The notes: generated from the sequence alone by a model not told the origin. A stretch of 64,000 nt of DNA from Arenibacterium halophilum (GCF_005938225.1 NZ_VCPC01000001.1:186001-250000), one strand, 5' to 3'. Shown: positions 42,411-51,332, counted from the stretch's first letter. Translations and numbers: made by a program.

Positions 42411-43788
42411 CCTGCGCCCTGCCCGCAGCCTCGCCTCGCGCGTGGTGCTGACGGTGCTAGCGATCCTGCTGTTCGGCGGCGTGTTGGTGGCAGGATCGAC
42501 GTGGTGGAACGGGCAACAGGCCGCGCGGCAGTCCTATGACCGTATCCTGGTCGGCGCGGCCAGCGACATCGCTGAATCCATCCGGATTCGCGACGGCGCG
42601 CCACTGGTCAATCTGCCGGTCTCGGCCTTCGAACTGCTGGCGCAGGCTCCCGACGACCGCATCTATTACGCCGTGACCGGGCCGGATGGGCAGCGCGTGA
42701 CAGGTCTGGATGACGCCCCGCTGATCGACACACCCACCCGCGGCGCAGACCCGGTGCGCTTTTTCGATGCCGCGCTGAATGGTGAACCGGCGCGGTTCGT
42801 GCAGGTCACCCGCCGCTTTGTGGAACGTGACTTTTCCGGCCCCGTGCATGTGACCGTGGGCCAGACGCTGCGTGCGCGGACCGCGATGACCCGGGCGCTG
42901 GTGCTGGATGCGCTGCTGCCGATGGCGCTGGCCGGGGCGGCGCTCATGGTCTTTGCCTTTCTGGTGATCCGCTCGGCCCTGCGGCCCTTGGGCGACCTGG
43001 TCGAGGATCTGTCGCGCCGCGATCCCCATGACCTGACCGCAATGCCAACCGACCGGCTGCCGTCGGAACTGCGCGTGATGCTGGGGGCGATGAACCGCTT
43101 CATGGGGCGGCTGGATGGGCAGGTCCATGCGATGCGCAATCTGATTTCGGACACCGCCCACCAGCTGCGTACCCCCGTTGCCGCCATCCGTGTCCATGCC
43201 GAATCCGCAGTATCCGAGCCCGAGCCCGAGCCGCGCCAGCGCGCGCTGGACAGGCTGCTCCTGCGGACCCGCTCTCTGGGCACGCTGCTCGATCAACTTC
43301 TGAGCCGCGCCATGGTGATCCACCGCACCGACAGCGCCCCGCGCGCGCCCATCGACTTGCGCGAAGTGGCGCTGGACTTGATGGATCGCGACGACCACAT
43401 GGCGATTGCCCCGGGCGCCGACCTGCGGCTGGTGATCGGAGAAGACCCGGTGATCGTGCGCGGCGATGCCTTTTCGCTTGGCGAAGCGGCGCGCAACCTG
43501 CTGGGCAATGCGCTGCGCCACGGGCAGCAACCCGTCAGCATCGGCGTCACCCGCACAGGACCCGAGGCCGCGTTGTGGATCGAAGACGCTGGCCAAGGCC
43601 CGGACGCAAGCGTGATCGCCCGCCTTGGCGACCGGTTCAACCGCAGCGCCGCCTCGGGCGAACAGGGCAGCGGGATCGGGCTGTCGATTGTCACCTCGGT
43701 GGCCACAGCCTTTGACGGCCGGGTGGACATGCGCGCCACCGACGCCGGATTCCGCGCCAGCCTGATCTTCCCGGCCGAGGAGACCTGA
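42403..43788 (+). CDS. TctE-type sensor histidine kinase
   Basis: A 461-residue inner-membrane kinase. Membrane segments at about 12-34 and 168-190 flank a periplasmic domain of about 130 residues; then a HAMP-like linker, the phospho-acceptor H253 in SDTAHQLRTPVAAI, N-box NLLGNALRHG and G-box GEQGSGIGLSIV. It should phosphorylate the adjacent response regulator in response to a periplasmic carboxylate signal. Its stop overlaps the binding-protein start (TGATG), suggesting coupled synthesis. Confidence 0.92.
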   Translation: MSNLRPARSLASRVVLTVLAILLFGGVLVAGSTWWNGQQAARQSYDRILVGAASDIAESIRIRDGAPLVNLPVSAFELLAQAPDDRIYYAVTGPDGQRVTGLDDAPLIDTPTRGADPVRFFDAALNGEPARFVQVTRRFVERDFSGPVHVTVGQTLRARTAMTRALVLDALLPMALAGAALMVFAFLVIRSALRPLGDLVEDLSRRDPHDLTAMPTDRLPSELRVMLGAMNRFMGRLDGQVHAMRNLISDTAHQLRTPVAAIRVHAESAVSEPEPEPRQRALDRLLLRTRSLGTLLDQLLSRAMVIHRTDSAPRAPIDLREVALDLMDRDDHMAIAPGADLRLVIGEDPVIVRGDAFSLGEAARNLLGNALRHGQQPVSIGVTRTGPEAALWIEDAGQGPDASVIARLGDRFNRSAASGEQGSGIGLSIVTSVATAFDGRVDMRATDAGFRASLIFPAEET

Positions 43789-44828
43789 TGCCCCGCTTTC
43801 TGCTGCCCCTGCTCTGCCTGCTGGCCCTTTCGCCGCTGACGGCCCCTGCACAAGAGGCCACAACCCGCTTTGGCGATGGTGCCACGTCTTTCCTGATGCG
43901 ATCCACCACCGATATCGGGATCATCCGCCCCGTGATGGACCGCTTTGCCGCGCTGAACCCCGAGCTGACGATCACCTATGAACAATGGGGATCGAACGAT
44001 CTGTTCGATCTCAGCCGGGACGATTGCCAGTCTGGCGCGCGCCCGGCCGATGCCGTCCTGTCTTCGGCGGTGCAGCACATGGTCTGGCTGGTGAATGCCG
44101 CCTGCGGCGCGCCCTATCGCTCGGCCGTCACGGCGGCGCTGCCCGACAACCGGCGCTGGCGCGACGAACTTTGGGGCGTAACGACCGAACCCGCGGTGAT
44201 CGCCTATAACCGGCGCCTGCTGGCGGGGGCCGATGTGCCGCGCAACCGGTTCGCCTTTCTGGACGCCATGCGCGCTCGGCCCGAGTTTTTCCGCAAGCGT
44301 ATCGCCACATATGACATCGCCGAGTCCGGGCTGGGATATCTGTTTGCCTATGCCGACAGTCTCGAGGCGACGACTTTCGGCGCGCTGCTCGAGGGGTTCG
44401 CACGGGTGGAGTCCGTTGCCACATGCTGTTCGGCCGAAATCATACAGGGCGTGTCCGAGGGGCGATATCTGATTGCCTACAATGTGCTTGGCTCTTACGT
44501 GGCCAACGCCAACCTGCCTGATGTGGGCATGATCCTGCCCGAGGATTACACGCTGATCCTGTCGCGCGGTTACATGATCCCAAAGGGCGCAGCTCAGGCG
44601 GGGGTGGCGGGGCGGCTGGTGGATTTCCTGCTGAGCGACGAAGCGCAAGCCATGCTGCAGCGCGCCGGGCTGGTCACGCAAATGGACCCGGCGGAAACCG
44701 GGCTGGCGGTCAGTGCGCGCCGCTATGTGCCGCTGTCGCCCACCTTGCTGGTGGCGCGCGATGCCAACCGCCGCCGCCTGCTGCTGCGGTTCTGGTCCGA
44801 CACGTTCATGCAGGCGGAACTGCCATGA
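43788..44828 (+). CDS. Periplasmic substrate-binding protein linked to the two-component system
   Basis: A 346-residue protein with a signal peptide (LLPLLCLLALSPLTAPAQ) and an ABC-type solute-binding fold: TTDIGIIRPVMDRFAALNPELTITYEQW near the N-terminus, GVTTEPAVIAYNRR, and a C-terminal LSDEAQAMLQRAGL typical of iron(III)/extracellular binding proteins. No ABC permease or ATPase adjoins it. Because its start overlaps the kinase stop, it is likely a sensory partner presenting ligand to the kinase rather than a transporter part (inference). Three extra cysteines are visible (DDCQSG, NAACGAP, TCCSAE). Confidence 0.82.
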   Translation: MPRFLLPLLCLLALSPLTAPAQEATTRFGDGATSFLMRSTTDIGIIRPVMDRFAALNPELTITYEQWGSNDLFDLSRDDCQSGARPADAVLSSAVQHMVWLVNAACGAPYRSAVTAALPDNRRWRDELWGVTTEPAVIAYNRRLLAGADVPRNRFAFLDAMRARPEFFRKRIATYDIAESGLGYLFAYADSLEATTFGALLEGFARVESVATCCSAEIIQGVSEGRYLIAYNVLGSYVANANLPDVGMILPEDYTLILSRGYMIPKGAAQAGVAGRLVDFLLSDEAQAMLQRAGLVTQMDPAETGLAVSARRYVPLSPTLLVARDANRRRLLLRFWSDTFMQAELP

Positions 44829-44865
44829 CTGCGGGGCCATACCGGAAACTCAGGAAAAGGCATCC

Positions 44866-46209
44866 ATGACACACTCGATCACCGATCAGATCACTGCCGC
44901 GCTTGGGCGCGAGGACACCGCGAATGTTCAGATCGCAGAGACTGGAGAGGGGCAACTGCGATCGTGCTTTCAAGTGGCCGATCTTGCCGTGTCTTCGGTC
45001 CGCGCAGCGGCGCTAGAACTGGCCGCTCTGACCGGGGCGCGCCAGGTCGCGCTCGACCGGCGCTTGGCGCAGCTGTGGTTTGACATGACATTGCGCCCCA
45101 AGGGGTGGGACCTGCCGTCGGCCTGGGATGCGGTCGCCGGCGATTATCCCACCTCGGATGGCTGGATCCGGCTGCACACCAATGCCCCGCACCACCGCGC
45201 GGCGGCGATGTCGGTACTGGGCGCCGCACCGGACCGCGCGCAGGTTGCCGAGGCCGTCGCGGACTGGGAGGCCGACAATTTGGAAACCGCCATTGTCGGC
45301 GCGGGTGGTGTGGCGGCGGCCATGCGCGGGCTGTCGGATTGGGCAAGTCACCCGCAGGGGCAGGCCGTGGCGGCGCAACCGCTGATCCGCTGGACGCACA
45401 CGGGCGACGGGCCGAAACCGGATCGCCAAGGGCTGGAAGCATGCCGCGTGCTGGATTTGACTCGCGTTCTGGCCGGGCCGATTGCCACGCGGTTTCTTGC
45501 CGGATTCGGCGCAGATGTGCTGCGCATCGACCCGCCCACATGGGACGAACCCGGCGTGGTGCCCGAGGTGACGATTGGCAAACGCCGCGCCGGGCTGGAC
45601 CTGCGCCGCGCAGAGGACCGTCAGGTATTCGAGGCGTTGCTGGCCAAGGCAGACGTCCTGGTGCACGGCTATCGCCCCGGCGCGCTGGACGGGTTGGGCT
45701 ATGACGCCGGAACTCGCCAGCGCCTGCGCCCCGGCCTGATCGACGTCTGCCTGAACGCCTATGGCTGGGACGGGCCCTGGGCCGGGCGGCGCGGGTTTGA
45801 CAGCCTGGTGCAGATGAGTTCGGGCATCGCGGCCGAAGGGATGAAACGCGCCCGAGCGGACCGCCCGGCCCCCCTACCCGTTCAGGCGCTGGACCATGCC
45901 ACCGGCTATCTGATCGCAGCGGCCGTGCTGCGGGCCTTGCGCCTGCGGGCGCGAAGCGGTGCTGGCTGGTCGGCGCACCTGTCGTTGGCCAGAACCGCCA
46001 CGCTGCTGACGTCGGCAGGCGCAGGTGATTTCACCGGCGGCGACCTGCGCGAACGTGGCGAAGATCTGGCCCCCGATGTCGAGCAGACCGCATGGGGCCC
46101 TGCGCGGCGGCTGCGCTTCCCCGTCACGCTGGAGGGCAAAGGGCCCGACTGGCGCGTCCCGGCGGGCCACCTGCGCGTGGACCCTGCGCAATGGGCGCAA
46201 CTACCCTAG
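44866..46209 (+). CDS. CaiB/BaiF-type CoA-transferase with unusual N-terminal segment
   Basis: A 447-residue family III CoA-transferase. The canonical N-terminal block begins only at about residue 190 (LEACRVLDLTRVLAGPIATRFLAGFGADVLRID); the catalytic Asp lies in GRRGFDSLVQMSSG. The first 185 residues contain DGWIRLHTNAPHHRAAAM, which resembles the part normally found after the catalytic domain, while the C-terminus is short. The order thus looks permuted relative to formyl-CoA transferase. Substrate unknown. Its TAG shares CTAG with the stop of the convergent GntR gene. Confidence 0.82.
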   Translation: MTHSITDQITAALGREDTANVQIAETGEGQLRSCFQVADLAVSSVRAAALELAALTGARQVALDRRLAQLWFDMTLRPKGWDLPSAWDAVAGDYPTSDGWIRLHTNAPHHRAAAMSVLGAAPDRAQVAEAVADWEADNLETAIVGAGGVAAAMRGLSDWASHPQGQAVAAQPLIRWTHTGDGPKPDRQGLEACRVLDLTRVLAGPIATRFLAGFGADVLRIDPPTWDEPGVVPEVTIGKRRAGLDLRRAEDRQVFEALLAKADVLVHGYRPGALDGLGYDAGTRQRLRPGLIDVCLNAYGWDGPWAGRRGFDSLVQMSSGIAAEGMKRARADRPAPLPVQALDHATGYLIAAAVLRALRLRARSGAGWSAHLSLARTATLLTSAGAGDFTGGDLRERGEDLAPDVEQTAWGPARRLRFPVTLEGKGPDWRVPAGHLRVDPAQWAQLP

Positions 46210-46892
46210 CGTTGCAGCGCCTCGCGCAGGGATGTCGGGGGCTGTGTCACGTTGCGCAAATCCAGCGAGGCCACAAGATCCAGCAGGTGGCTTTTCATCA
46301 GCTGCTCGGCCAGCGCCCCGTCGCGCGCGGCAAAGGCATCCAGCAAAGCGTGATGCGCCTGCGTTTCGCACAGCGCGGCGCGGCGGCGCCAGTACAGCGC
46401 TATGATCAGGGACGACCGCGAGATCAATTCCGAGATGATGCCCTCGATGGTCGACTGGTCCGCAATGCGGGCCAGTTCAACGTGGAACTGCCCCGACAGG
46501 AACAGCGCCCGCCCGTTTTCGCCCGAATCCAGCGCCTCGTGTTCCTGCGCGATATTGGCGCGCAGCATGTCGAGCGCCGCAGGCGTCATCCGCTCGGCCG
46601 CAGAACGGGCGGTGCGCGGCTCCAGCAAGGACCGTGCCTCGAACACCTCGCGCGCCTCGCGCACCGAAGGTTGAGCGACAAAGGCGCCGCGATTGCGCTT
46701 CAACTCGACCAGATGGCGGTGCGACAGCGCCAGCAAGGCCGCGCGCACGATGGTGCGGCTGATGCCATAGGCCTCGCCCAATTCATCCTCGCCCAGCTTG
46801 GTGCCCGGCGGCAGGCGATGTTCATGCACGGCGCGCTCAAGATCGGCGGCCACCGTCTCGGTCGTCCACTGTTTGGAATCGGTCATCGTCAT
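46206..46892 (-). CDS. GntR-family (FCD) transcriptional regulator
   Basis: A 228-residue regulator: winged helix (KLGEDELGEAYGISRTIVRAALLALSHRHLVEL) and FCD domain (FHVELARIADQ; AHHALLDAFAARDGALAEQLMKSHL). The start at 46892 has GGAAGG 8 bases upstream; the frame extends upstream through the operator region and is not coding there. Divergent from the polyamine-type ABC importer, with a perfect palindrome between, so that operon is the likely target. Confidence 0.9.
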   Translation of the reverse strand: MTMTDSKQWTTETVAADLERAVHEHRLPPGTKLGEDELGEAYGISRTIVRAALLALSHRHLVELKRNRGAFVAQPSVREAREVFEARSLLEPRTARSAAERMTPAALDMLRANIAQEHEALDSGENGRALFLSGQFHVELARIADQSTIEGIISELISRSSLIIALYWRRRAALCETQAHHALLDAFAARDGALAEQLMKSHLLDLVASLDLRNVTQPPTSLREALQR

Positions 46893-46986
46893 CGTCACGG
46901 CCTTCCGAATTGCAGCCTGTCCCTCGTTGTCGCGATTCGCGGAGGAATGAACAAGTGCGACCCGACGTATGAGGTTGTCGGCATAA

Positions 46987-46996
46987 TTGTATACAA
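46987..46996. promoter_or_regulatory. Probable GntR operator TTGTATACAA
   Basis: A perfect 10-bp palindrome in the AT-rich part of the 250-bp gap between the GntR gene and the ABC ATPase gene. TTGTATACAA is the typical core of FCD-type GntR operators (GTAT/ATAC symmetry), like the 17-bp palindrome near the other GntR gene. Confidence 0.7.
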
Positions 46997-47142
46997 ACTT
47001 GTGACCATTTATGCGCACATCAATGTGACAAGCGCACAATCTTTGCGCAGATCGTGTTTCCGCTCCTGTCTGGCACAGAATTCTCTGCCGGTTCGCCGCG
47101 GGCTGCTCTCATGCTGACCAGGAGACGCAGATTGGGGGCACG

Positions 47143-48117
47143 ATGCGCACAGGATACGATCTGGAACTGGTTCACCTGACCAAACGCTATGGCGACACGG
47201 TTGCCGTGCGCGATCTGAACCACGTCTTTTCCCCGGGCAGCTACGTGTGTTTCCTGGGGCCGTCGGGCTGTGGCAAATCCTCGACCCTGCGTATGATCGC
47301 GGGGCACGAAGAGATCAGCGAAGGCTCGATCCTGCTGGACGGGCAGGATGTATCGCGCCTGCCCCCGGCCCAGCGCGGCACCGCGATGATGTTCCAGAAC
47401 TACGCGCTGTTTCCGCACCTGTCGGTGCGCGACAACGTTGCCTTTTCACTGCGCATGAAGGGCGTCGACAAAGACACGCGGCACAAGCGCGCGAACGAGC
47501 TGTTGGATCTGGTCGACATGACGCATTTGGCCGATCGCCTGCCCGCGCAGCTGTCGGGCGGGCAGCAACAGCGGGTCGCACTGGCGCGCGCGCTGGTGAC
47601 GGAACCCAAGGTGCTGCTGCTGGATGAACCGCTGTCGGCACTGGACCCGTTCCTGCGGATCCGGATGCGCAGCGAGCTGAAGAAGCTGCAACGCGAGCTG
47701 GGCATCACCTTTATCCACGTCACACACGGGCAGGACGAGGCGCTGGCGCTGGCCGACGAGATCGTCGTGATGAACAACGCGGTGATCGAACAGGCGGGCC
47801 CCGCGCGCGAGGTCTGGGCGCAGCCCGACACCGAATTTGTCGCGCGCTTTATTGGCGGGCACAACGTGATCGCCCTGCCCGGCGGCAAGGCCACGATCCG
47901 CTCGGACGCGGTAACCATTGCGCCCGAAGGGCTGCCCGCGACGGTGATCGCCGTGGAATACCAGGGCGCCTCGGTCGCGGTCAGCACCCGCACCGAGACC
48001 GGCGACGACGTACTGGCCTTGCTGCCGGAAGAGCAGTTCTTTGCCGCGCCCAACACCCCCGGCGAATCCGTGCGATTGGCATGGGACGAACGCCGATTGC
48101 ACCACCTTCGGGCCTGA
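47143..48117 (+). CDS. ABC transporter ATPase, spermidine/putrescine type
   Basis: A 324-residue ATPase: Walker A GPSGCGKSS, Q-loop MMFQNYALFPHL, signature LSGGQQQRVALARAL, Walker B VLLLDEPLSALD, H-loop VTHGQDEA, and a C-terminal TOBE-like regulatory domain. It energises import by the two downstream permeases. A short C-terminal domain is usual for the PotA/opine subgroup. First gene of the rightward operon. Confidence 0.92.
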   Translation: MRTGYDLELVHLTKRYGDTVAVRDLNHVFSPGSYVCFLGPSGCGKSSTLRMIAGHEEISEGSILLDGQDVSRLPPAQRGTAMMFQNYALFPHLSVRDNVAFSLRMKGVDKDTRHKRANELLDLVDMTHLADRLPAQLSGGQQQRVALARALVTEPKVLLLDEPLSALDPFLRIRMRSELKKLQRELGITFIHVTHGQDEALALADEIVVMNNAVIEQAGPAREVWAQPDTEFVARFIGGHNVIALPGGKATIRSDAVTIAPEGLPATVIAVEYQGASVAVSTRTETGDDVLALLPEEQFFAAPNTPGESVRLAWDERRLHHLRA

Positions 48118-48140
48118 TGGGCCGGAACGACGACGACACC

Positions 48141-48182
48141 AACAAACCCAACAAACCCAACAAACCCAACAAACCCAACAAA
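48141..48182. repeat. 9-bp tandem repeat in the leader of the binding-protein gene
   Basis: The unit AACAAACCC repeats four full times plus a partial fifth copy in the 92-bp gap between the ATPase and binding-protein genes, 28 bases before the ATG. It is G-free on the plus strand, so it would be unstructured RNA. Multiples of 9 would not alter reading frames, but copy-number change could tune translation or spacing. Confidence 0.8.
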
Positions 48183-48209
48183 AGACTTCCAACCAGAGAG
48201 GATCAAGAC

Positions 48210-49481
48210 ATGGCCAAACCCAAGGTAGGATATTCCCGCCGGTCCCTGCTGAAAGCCGGCGGCGCGGCGATTGCCGCCTCGGCCTTCCCCGCCCCGATGC
48301 TGTGGGCGCAGGACACCAAGAACATCGTGCTGCGCCAGTTCGGCACCGGCGTGTCGAACCTGAACGACGTGGCGAACAAGGTGAAGGAAGACCTGGGATT
48401 CACACTGGAAATGACGGCGCTGGATTCCGACAGCGTGACCCAGCGCGCCGCGACCCAGCCCGACAGCTTTGACATCGCCGACATCGAATACTGGATCTGC
48501 AAGAAGGTCTGGCCGACGGGCAACCTGCAGGCGATGGATGTCAGCAAGATCAAGAACTACGACAAGATCGTCGGCATCTTCAAATCCGGCAAGCTGACCG
48601 AAGACAGCGTGATCGCACAGGGCACCGCGCCGCACACCGTGGGCTTCGTGCCGGAACAGGGCGCCAAGACCTTCGCGGACGAGCAGACCAACTGGATGAC
48701 GCTGATCCCGACGATCTACAACGCCGATACGCTGGGCATCCGCCCCGACCTGATCGGCCGCCCCATCGACACATGGGCCGAGCTGCTGAACCCCGAGTTC
48801 AAGGGCAAGGCGTCGATCCTGGATATTTCCTCGATCGGGATCATGGACATGGCGATGGTCTGCGAGGCCATGGGCGAGATCCAGTACGGCGACAAGGGCA
48901 ACATGACTCGCGAGGAGATCGACAAGACCTTCGCGATCTTCACCGAGGCCAAGCAGGCAGGCCAGTTCCGCGCCTTCTGGAAAACCTTCGACGAGTCGGT
49001 AAACCTGATGGCGTCGGGCGAAGTGGTGATCCAGTCGATGTGGTCGCCCGCGATCACCGCCGTGAAGTCGCGCGGCATCGACTGTGTCTACCAGCCGCTG
49101 AAAGAGGGCTACCGGTCATGGGGCGGAGGCATCGGGCTGTCGAATTCGCTGTCGGGCATGGAGCTGGATGCGGCCTATGAGTACATCAACTGGTATCTCT
49201 CGGGCTGGGTCGGCGGCTACCTGATGCGCCAGGGCTATTACTCGGCCGTTCCGGAAACCTCGAAAGAATTCATGAGCGAGAACGAGTGGGGCTATTGGTT
49301 CGAGGGCAAGGAAGCCACCGATGTCATCACCTCGCCCACCGGCGACAAGCTGGCAGAGGCCGGAGCCGTGCGCGACGGCGGGTCCTTCGAGGAACGCATG
49401 GGCTCTGTCGCCTGCTGGAACGCCGTGATGGACGAGAACCAGTACATGGTCCGCAAGTGGAACGAATTCATCGCATCGTAA
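48210..49481 (+). CDS. ABC transporter substrate-binding protein, Tat-exported
   Basis: A 423-residue periplasmic binding protein. The signal peptide has the twin-arginine pattern SRRSLLKAGGAAIAASAF, cleaved near AQ at about residue 33, so it is probably exported folded. The core resembles spermidine/putrescine-type binding proteins (FDIADIEYWICKKVW; PTIYNADTLG; SYSMW-like QSMWSPAITAVKSRG). The start at 48210 matches the Tat signal; the frame continues upstream through the 9-bp repeats, which are not expected to be translated. Confidence 0.88.
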   Translation: MAKPKVGYSRRSLLKAGGAAIAASAFPAPMLWAQDTKNIVLRQFGTGVSNLNDVANKVKEDLGFTLEMTALDSDSVTQRAATQPDSFDIADIEYWICKKVWPTGNLQAMDVSKIKNYDKIVGIFKSGKLTEDSVIAQGTAPHTVGFVPEQGAKTFADEQTNWMTLIPTIYNADTLGIRPDLIGRPIDTWAELLNPEFKGKASILDISSIGIMDMAMVCEAMGEIQYGDKGNMTREEIDKTFAIFTEAKQAGQFRAFWKTFDESVNLMASGEVVIQSMWSPAITAVKSRGIDCVYQPLKEGYRSWGGGIGLSNSLSGMELDAAYEYINWYLSGWVGGYLMRQGYYSAVPETSKEFMSENEWGYWFEGKEATDVITSPTGDKLAEAGAVRDGGSFEERMGSVACWNAVMDENQYMVRKWNEFIAS

Positions 49482-49489
49482 ACGTGGAG

Positions 49490-49547
49490 CCGGCGCGCTG
49501 ACGCGCGCCGGTCCGCGAAATGGGTTTCGGCGCGCTGACGCGCGCCG
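49490..49547 (+). promoter_or_regulatory. Two near-identical hairpins after the binding-protein gene
   Basis: CCGGCGCGC-TGAC-GCGCGCCGG (49490-49511) and CGGCGCGC-TGAC-GCGCGCCG (49528-49547) share a 20-base identical core and start 8 bases past the stop codon. They probably protect the 3' end of the binding-protein message and reduce read-through to the permeases. Duplication of the same hairpin is uncommon. Confidence 0.7.
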
Positions 49548-49553
49548 ACCGGC

Positions 49554-49606
49554 CGGGAGGCCTTCAGCCCCCCGGACCCCCCGAGAGTATTTTTGCCAAA
49601 GAGAAG
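49554..49606. repeat. Rhodobacteraceae-type intergenic element (CCCCCGGACCCCCCGAG...)
   Basis: A run of CCCCCCGGACCCCCCGAG followed by AGTATTTTTGCCAAAGAGAAG precedes the permease gene. I associate this C-rich then TATTTTTGCCAAAGA pattern with a short dispersed intergenic repeat of Rhodobacteraceae genomes; this is from memory and only one copy is visible here. Confidence 0.45.
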
Positions 49607-49627
49607 CGGGACGCGCGTGGAGGACAG

Positions 49628-50494
49628 ATGGCGGCACATTTCCTGAAAAACCGGCATATGCTGGGATGGGTGCAGGCCACACCGCTGACGCTGGTGCTGC
49701 TGGCGTTCCTGATTGCGCCGATCGTGATGATCGTGATCGTCAGCTTCTGGGGTGCGACGGAGTTTTCGATTTACCCGGCATTCCAATTCGACAATTACGA
49801 ATTCCTGTTTTCGTCGCCCGTCACCTATCGGGTGTTCGGAAATACGTTGAAATACGCGCTTATCACCTGGGCGCTGACCTTGGTGATCGGGTTCACGGTG
49901 GCCTATTACCTGGCCTTCCACATCCGCAGTCAAACGATGCAGATCGCACTGTTCCTGCTCTGCACCATCCCGTTCTGGACCTCGAACATCATCCGGATGA
50001 TTTCGTGGATACCGTTTCTGGGGCGTAACGGGATCGCCAACCAGACGCTGATCTCCTGGGGCGTGATAGACGAACCTCTGGAATGGCTGCTCTATTCCGA
50101 TTTCTCGGTGATCCTTGCCTTTGTGCACCTCTACACACTGTTCATGGTGGTTCCGATCTTCAACACGATGATGCGGATCGACCGATCGCTGCTGGAAGCG
50201 GCGCGGGACAATGGCGCCAACGGGCTGCAGACTCTGATGCATGTGATCATCCCGCTGACCAAGCCCGGCATCATGATCGGCACCATATTCGTGGTCACGC
50301 TGGTGATGGGCGATTTCATCACCGTGCGGTTCATGTCGGGCTCACAGCGCGCCAACGTGGGGCGGCTGATTTCCAACGACATCGGGCTGCTGCAATACCC
50401 CTCGGCCGCGGCAACCGCCGTGGTGCTTCTGGGCACCGTGCTGATCGTGATCGCGATCCTGCTGCGCTTCGTCAACATCCGCAAGGAGCTTTGA
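49628..50494 (+). CDS. ABC transporter permease (PotB-like)
   Basis: A 288-residue membrane protein with six predicted helices and the permease EAA motif EAARDNGANGLQTLMHVIIPLTKPGI. The start MAAHFLKN at 49628 directly follows GGAGGACAG. It pairs with the second permease one base downstream to form the channel. Confidence 0.9.
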   Translation: MAAHFLKNRHMLGWVQATPLTLVLLAFLIAPIVMIVIVSFWGATEFSIYPAFQFDNYEFLFSSPVTYRVFGNTLKYALITWALTLVIGFTVAYYLAFHIRSQTMQIALFLLCTIPFWTSNIIRMISWIPFLGRNGIANQTLISWGVIDEPLEWLLYSDFSVILAFVHLYTLFMVVPIFNTMMRIDRSLLEAARDNGANGLQTLMHVIIPLTKPGIMIGTIFVVTLVMGDFITVRFMSGSQRANVGRLISNDIGLLQYPSAAATAVVLLGTVLIVIAILLRFVNIRKEL

Positions 50495-50495
50495 G

Positions 50496-51332
50496 ATGGA
50501 CCGCCGTCCGCGCAGTTTCTATGTTCTTTCAGCGGTTTTCGTCCTGTTTGTGCTGTTCCTTTACGGGCCGATCCTGACCATCGGCATCCTGAGTTTTCAG
50601 GGACCACAGGGCGGGCTGACCTTTCCTATGAACGGGGTTTCGCTGCACTGGTTCCGCGACCTGTTCCAGGAACAGGCGGTGGGCGATATCTGGGGCGCAT
50701 TCCGGCGCAGCCTTGTGCTGGGTCTGCTGGTCATGGTGACCACCGTTGTTGTCTCGGTCATGGCGGGGCTGGCGTTTCGCAAACGTTTTGCGGGCTCGGG
50801 GCTGCTGTTTTATGCCGCCATCACCTCGCTTGTGATCCCGTCGATCCTGATTTCGCTGGGCGTCGGGCTGATCTTCAACCAGCTGGGGCTGAAGATTCAC
50901 TGGGCAACCTCGGGCTTTGGCAGCCAGCTGACCTGGACCCTGCCGTTTGGGCTGCTGATCATGTTCGCCGTCTTCAACCGCTTCGACAAAAGCTATGAGG
51001 AAGCGGCGCGCGATCAGGGGGCAACCGCGTGGCAGACGTTGCGCCATGTGGTGCTGCCGATCATCGCGCCTTCGCTTATCGGGGTGGCGCTGTTCGGGTT
51101 TACCCTCAGCTATGACGAATTTGCGCGCACCCTACTGACGGCCGGCAGCTACAACACGTTACCGCTGGAAATTTTCGGGATGACGACGAATGTGACGACC
51201 CCGGTGATCTATGCCTTGGGGACGCTGACCACGGCGTTTTCCTTCGTCATCATCGCGGTGTTTCTTGTGAGCGTCTGGGTGATCGGGCGGCGGCGGGCGC
51301 GCCATGGGTCGGACGCAGGCAAGGCCGCATGA
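50496..51332 (+). CDS. ABC transporter permease (PotC-like)
   Basis: A 278-residue, six-helix permease with EAA motif EEAARDQGATAWQTLRHVVLPIIAPSL and the PotC-like SYDEFARTLLTAG. Its stop overlaps the racemase start (ATGA), tying the downstream enzyme to the transporter. Confidence 0.9.
   Translation: MDRRPRSFYVLSAVFVLFVLFLYGPILTIGILSFQGPQGGLTFPMNGVSLHWFRDLFQEQAVGDIWGAFRRSLVLGLLVMVTTVVVSVMAGLAFRKRFAGSGLLFYAAITSLVIPSILISLGVGLIFNQLGLKIHWATSGFGSQLTWTLPFGLLIMFAVFNRFDKSYEEAARDQGATAWQTLRHVVLPIIAPSLIGVALFGFTLSYDEFARTLLTAGSYNTLPLEIFGMTTNVTTPVIYALGTLTTAFSFVIIAVFLVSVWVIGRRRARHGSDAGKAA

Noticed and set aside
48141-48182. Possible CRISPR array
   Set aside because: The repeat unit is only 9 bases, with no spacers and no cas genes in the window; it is a simple tandem repeat.
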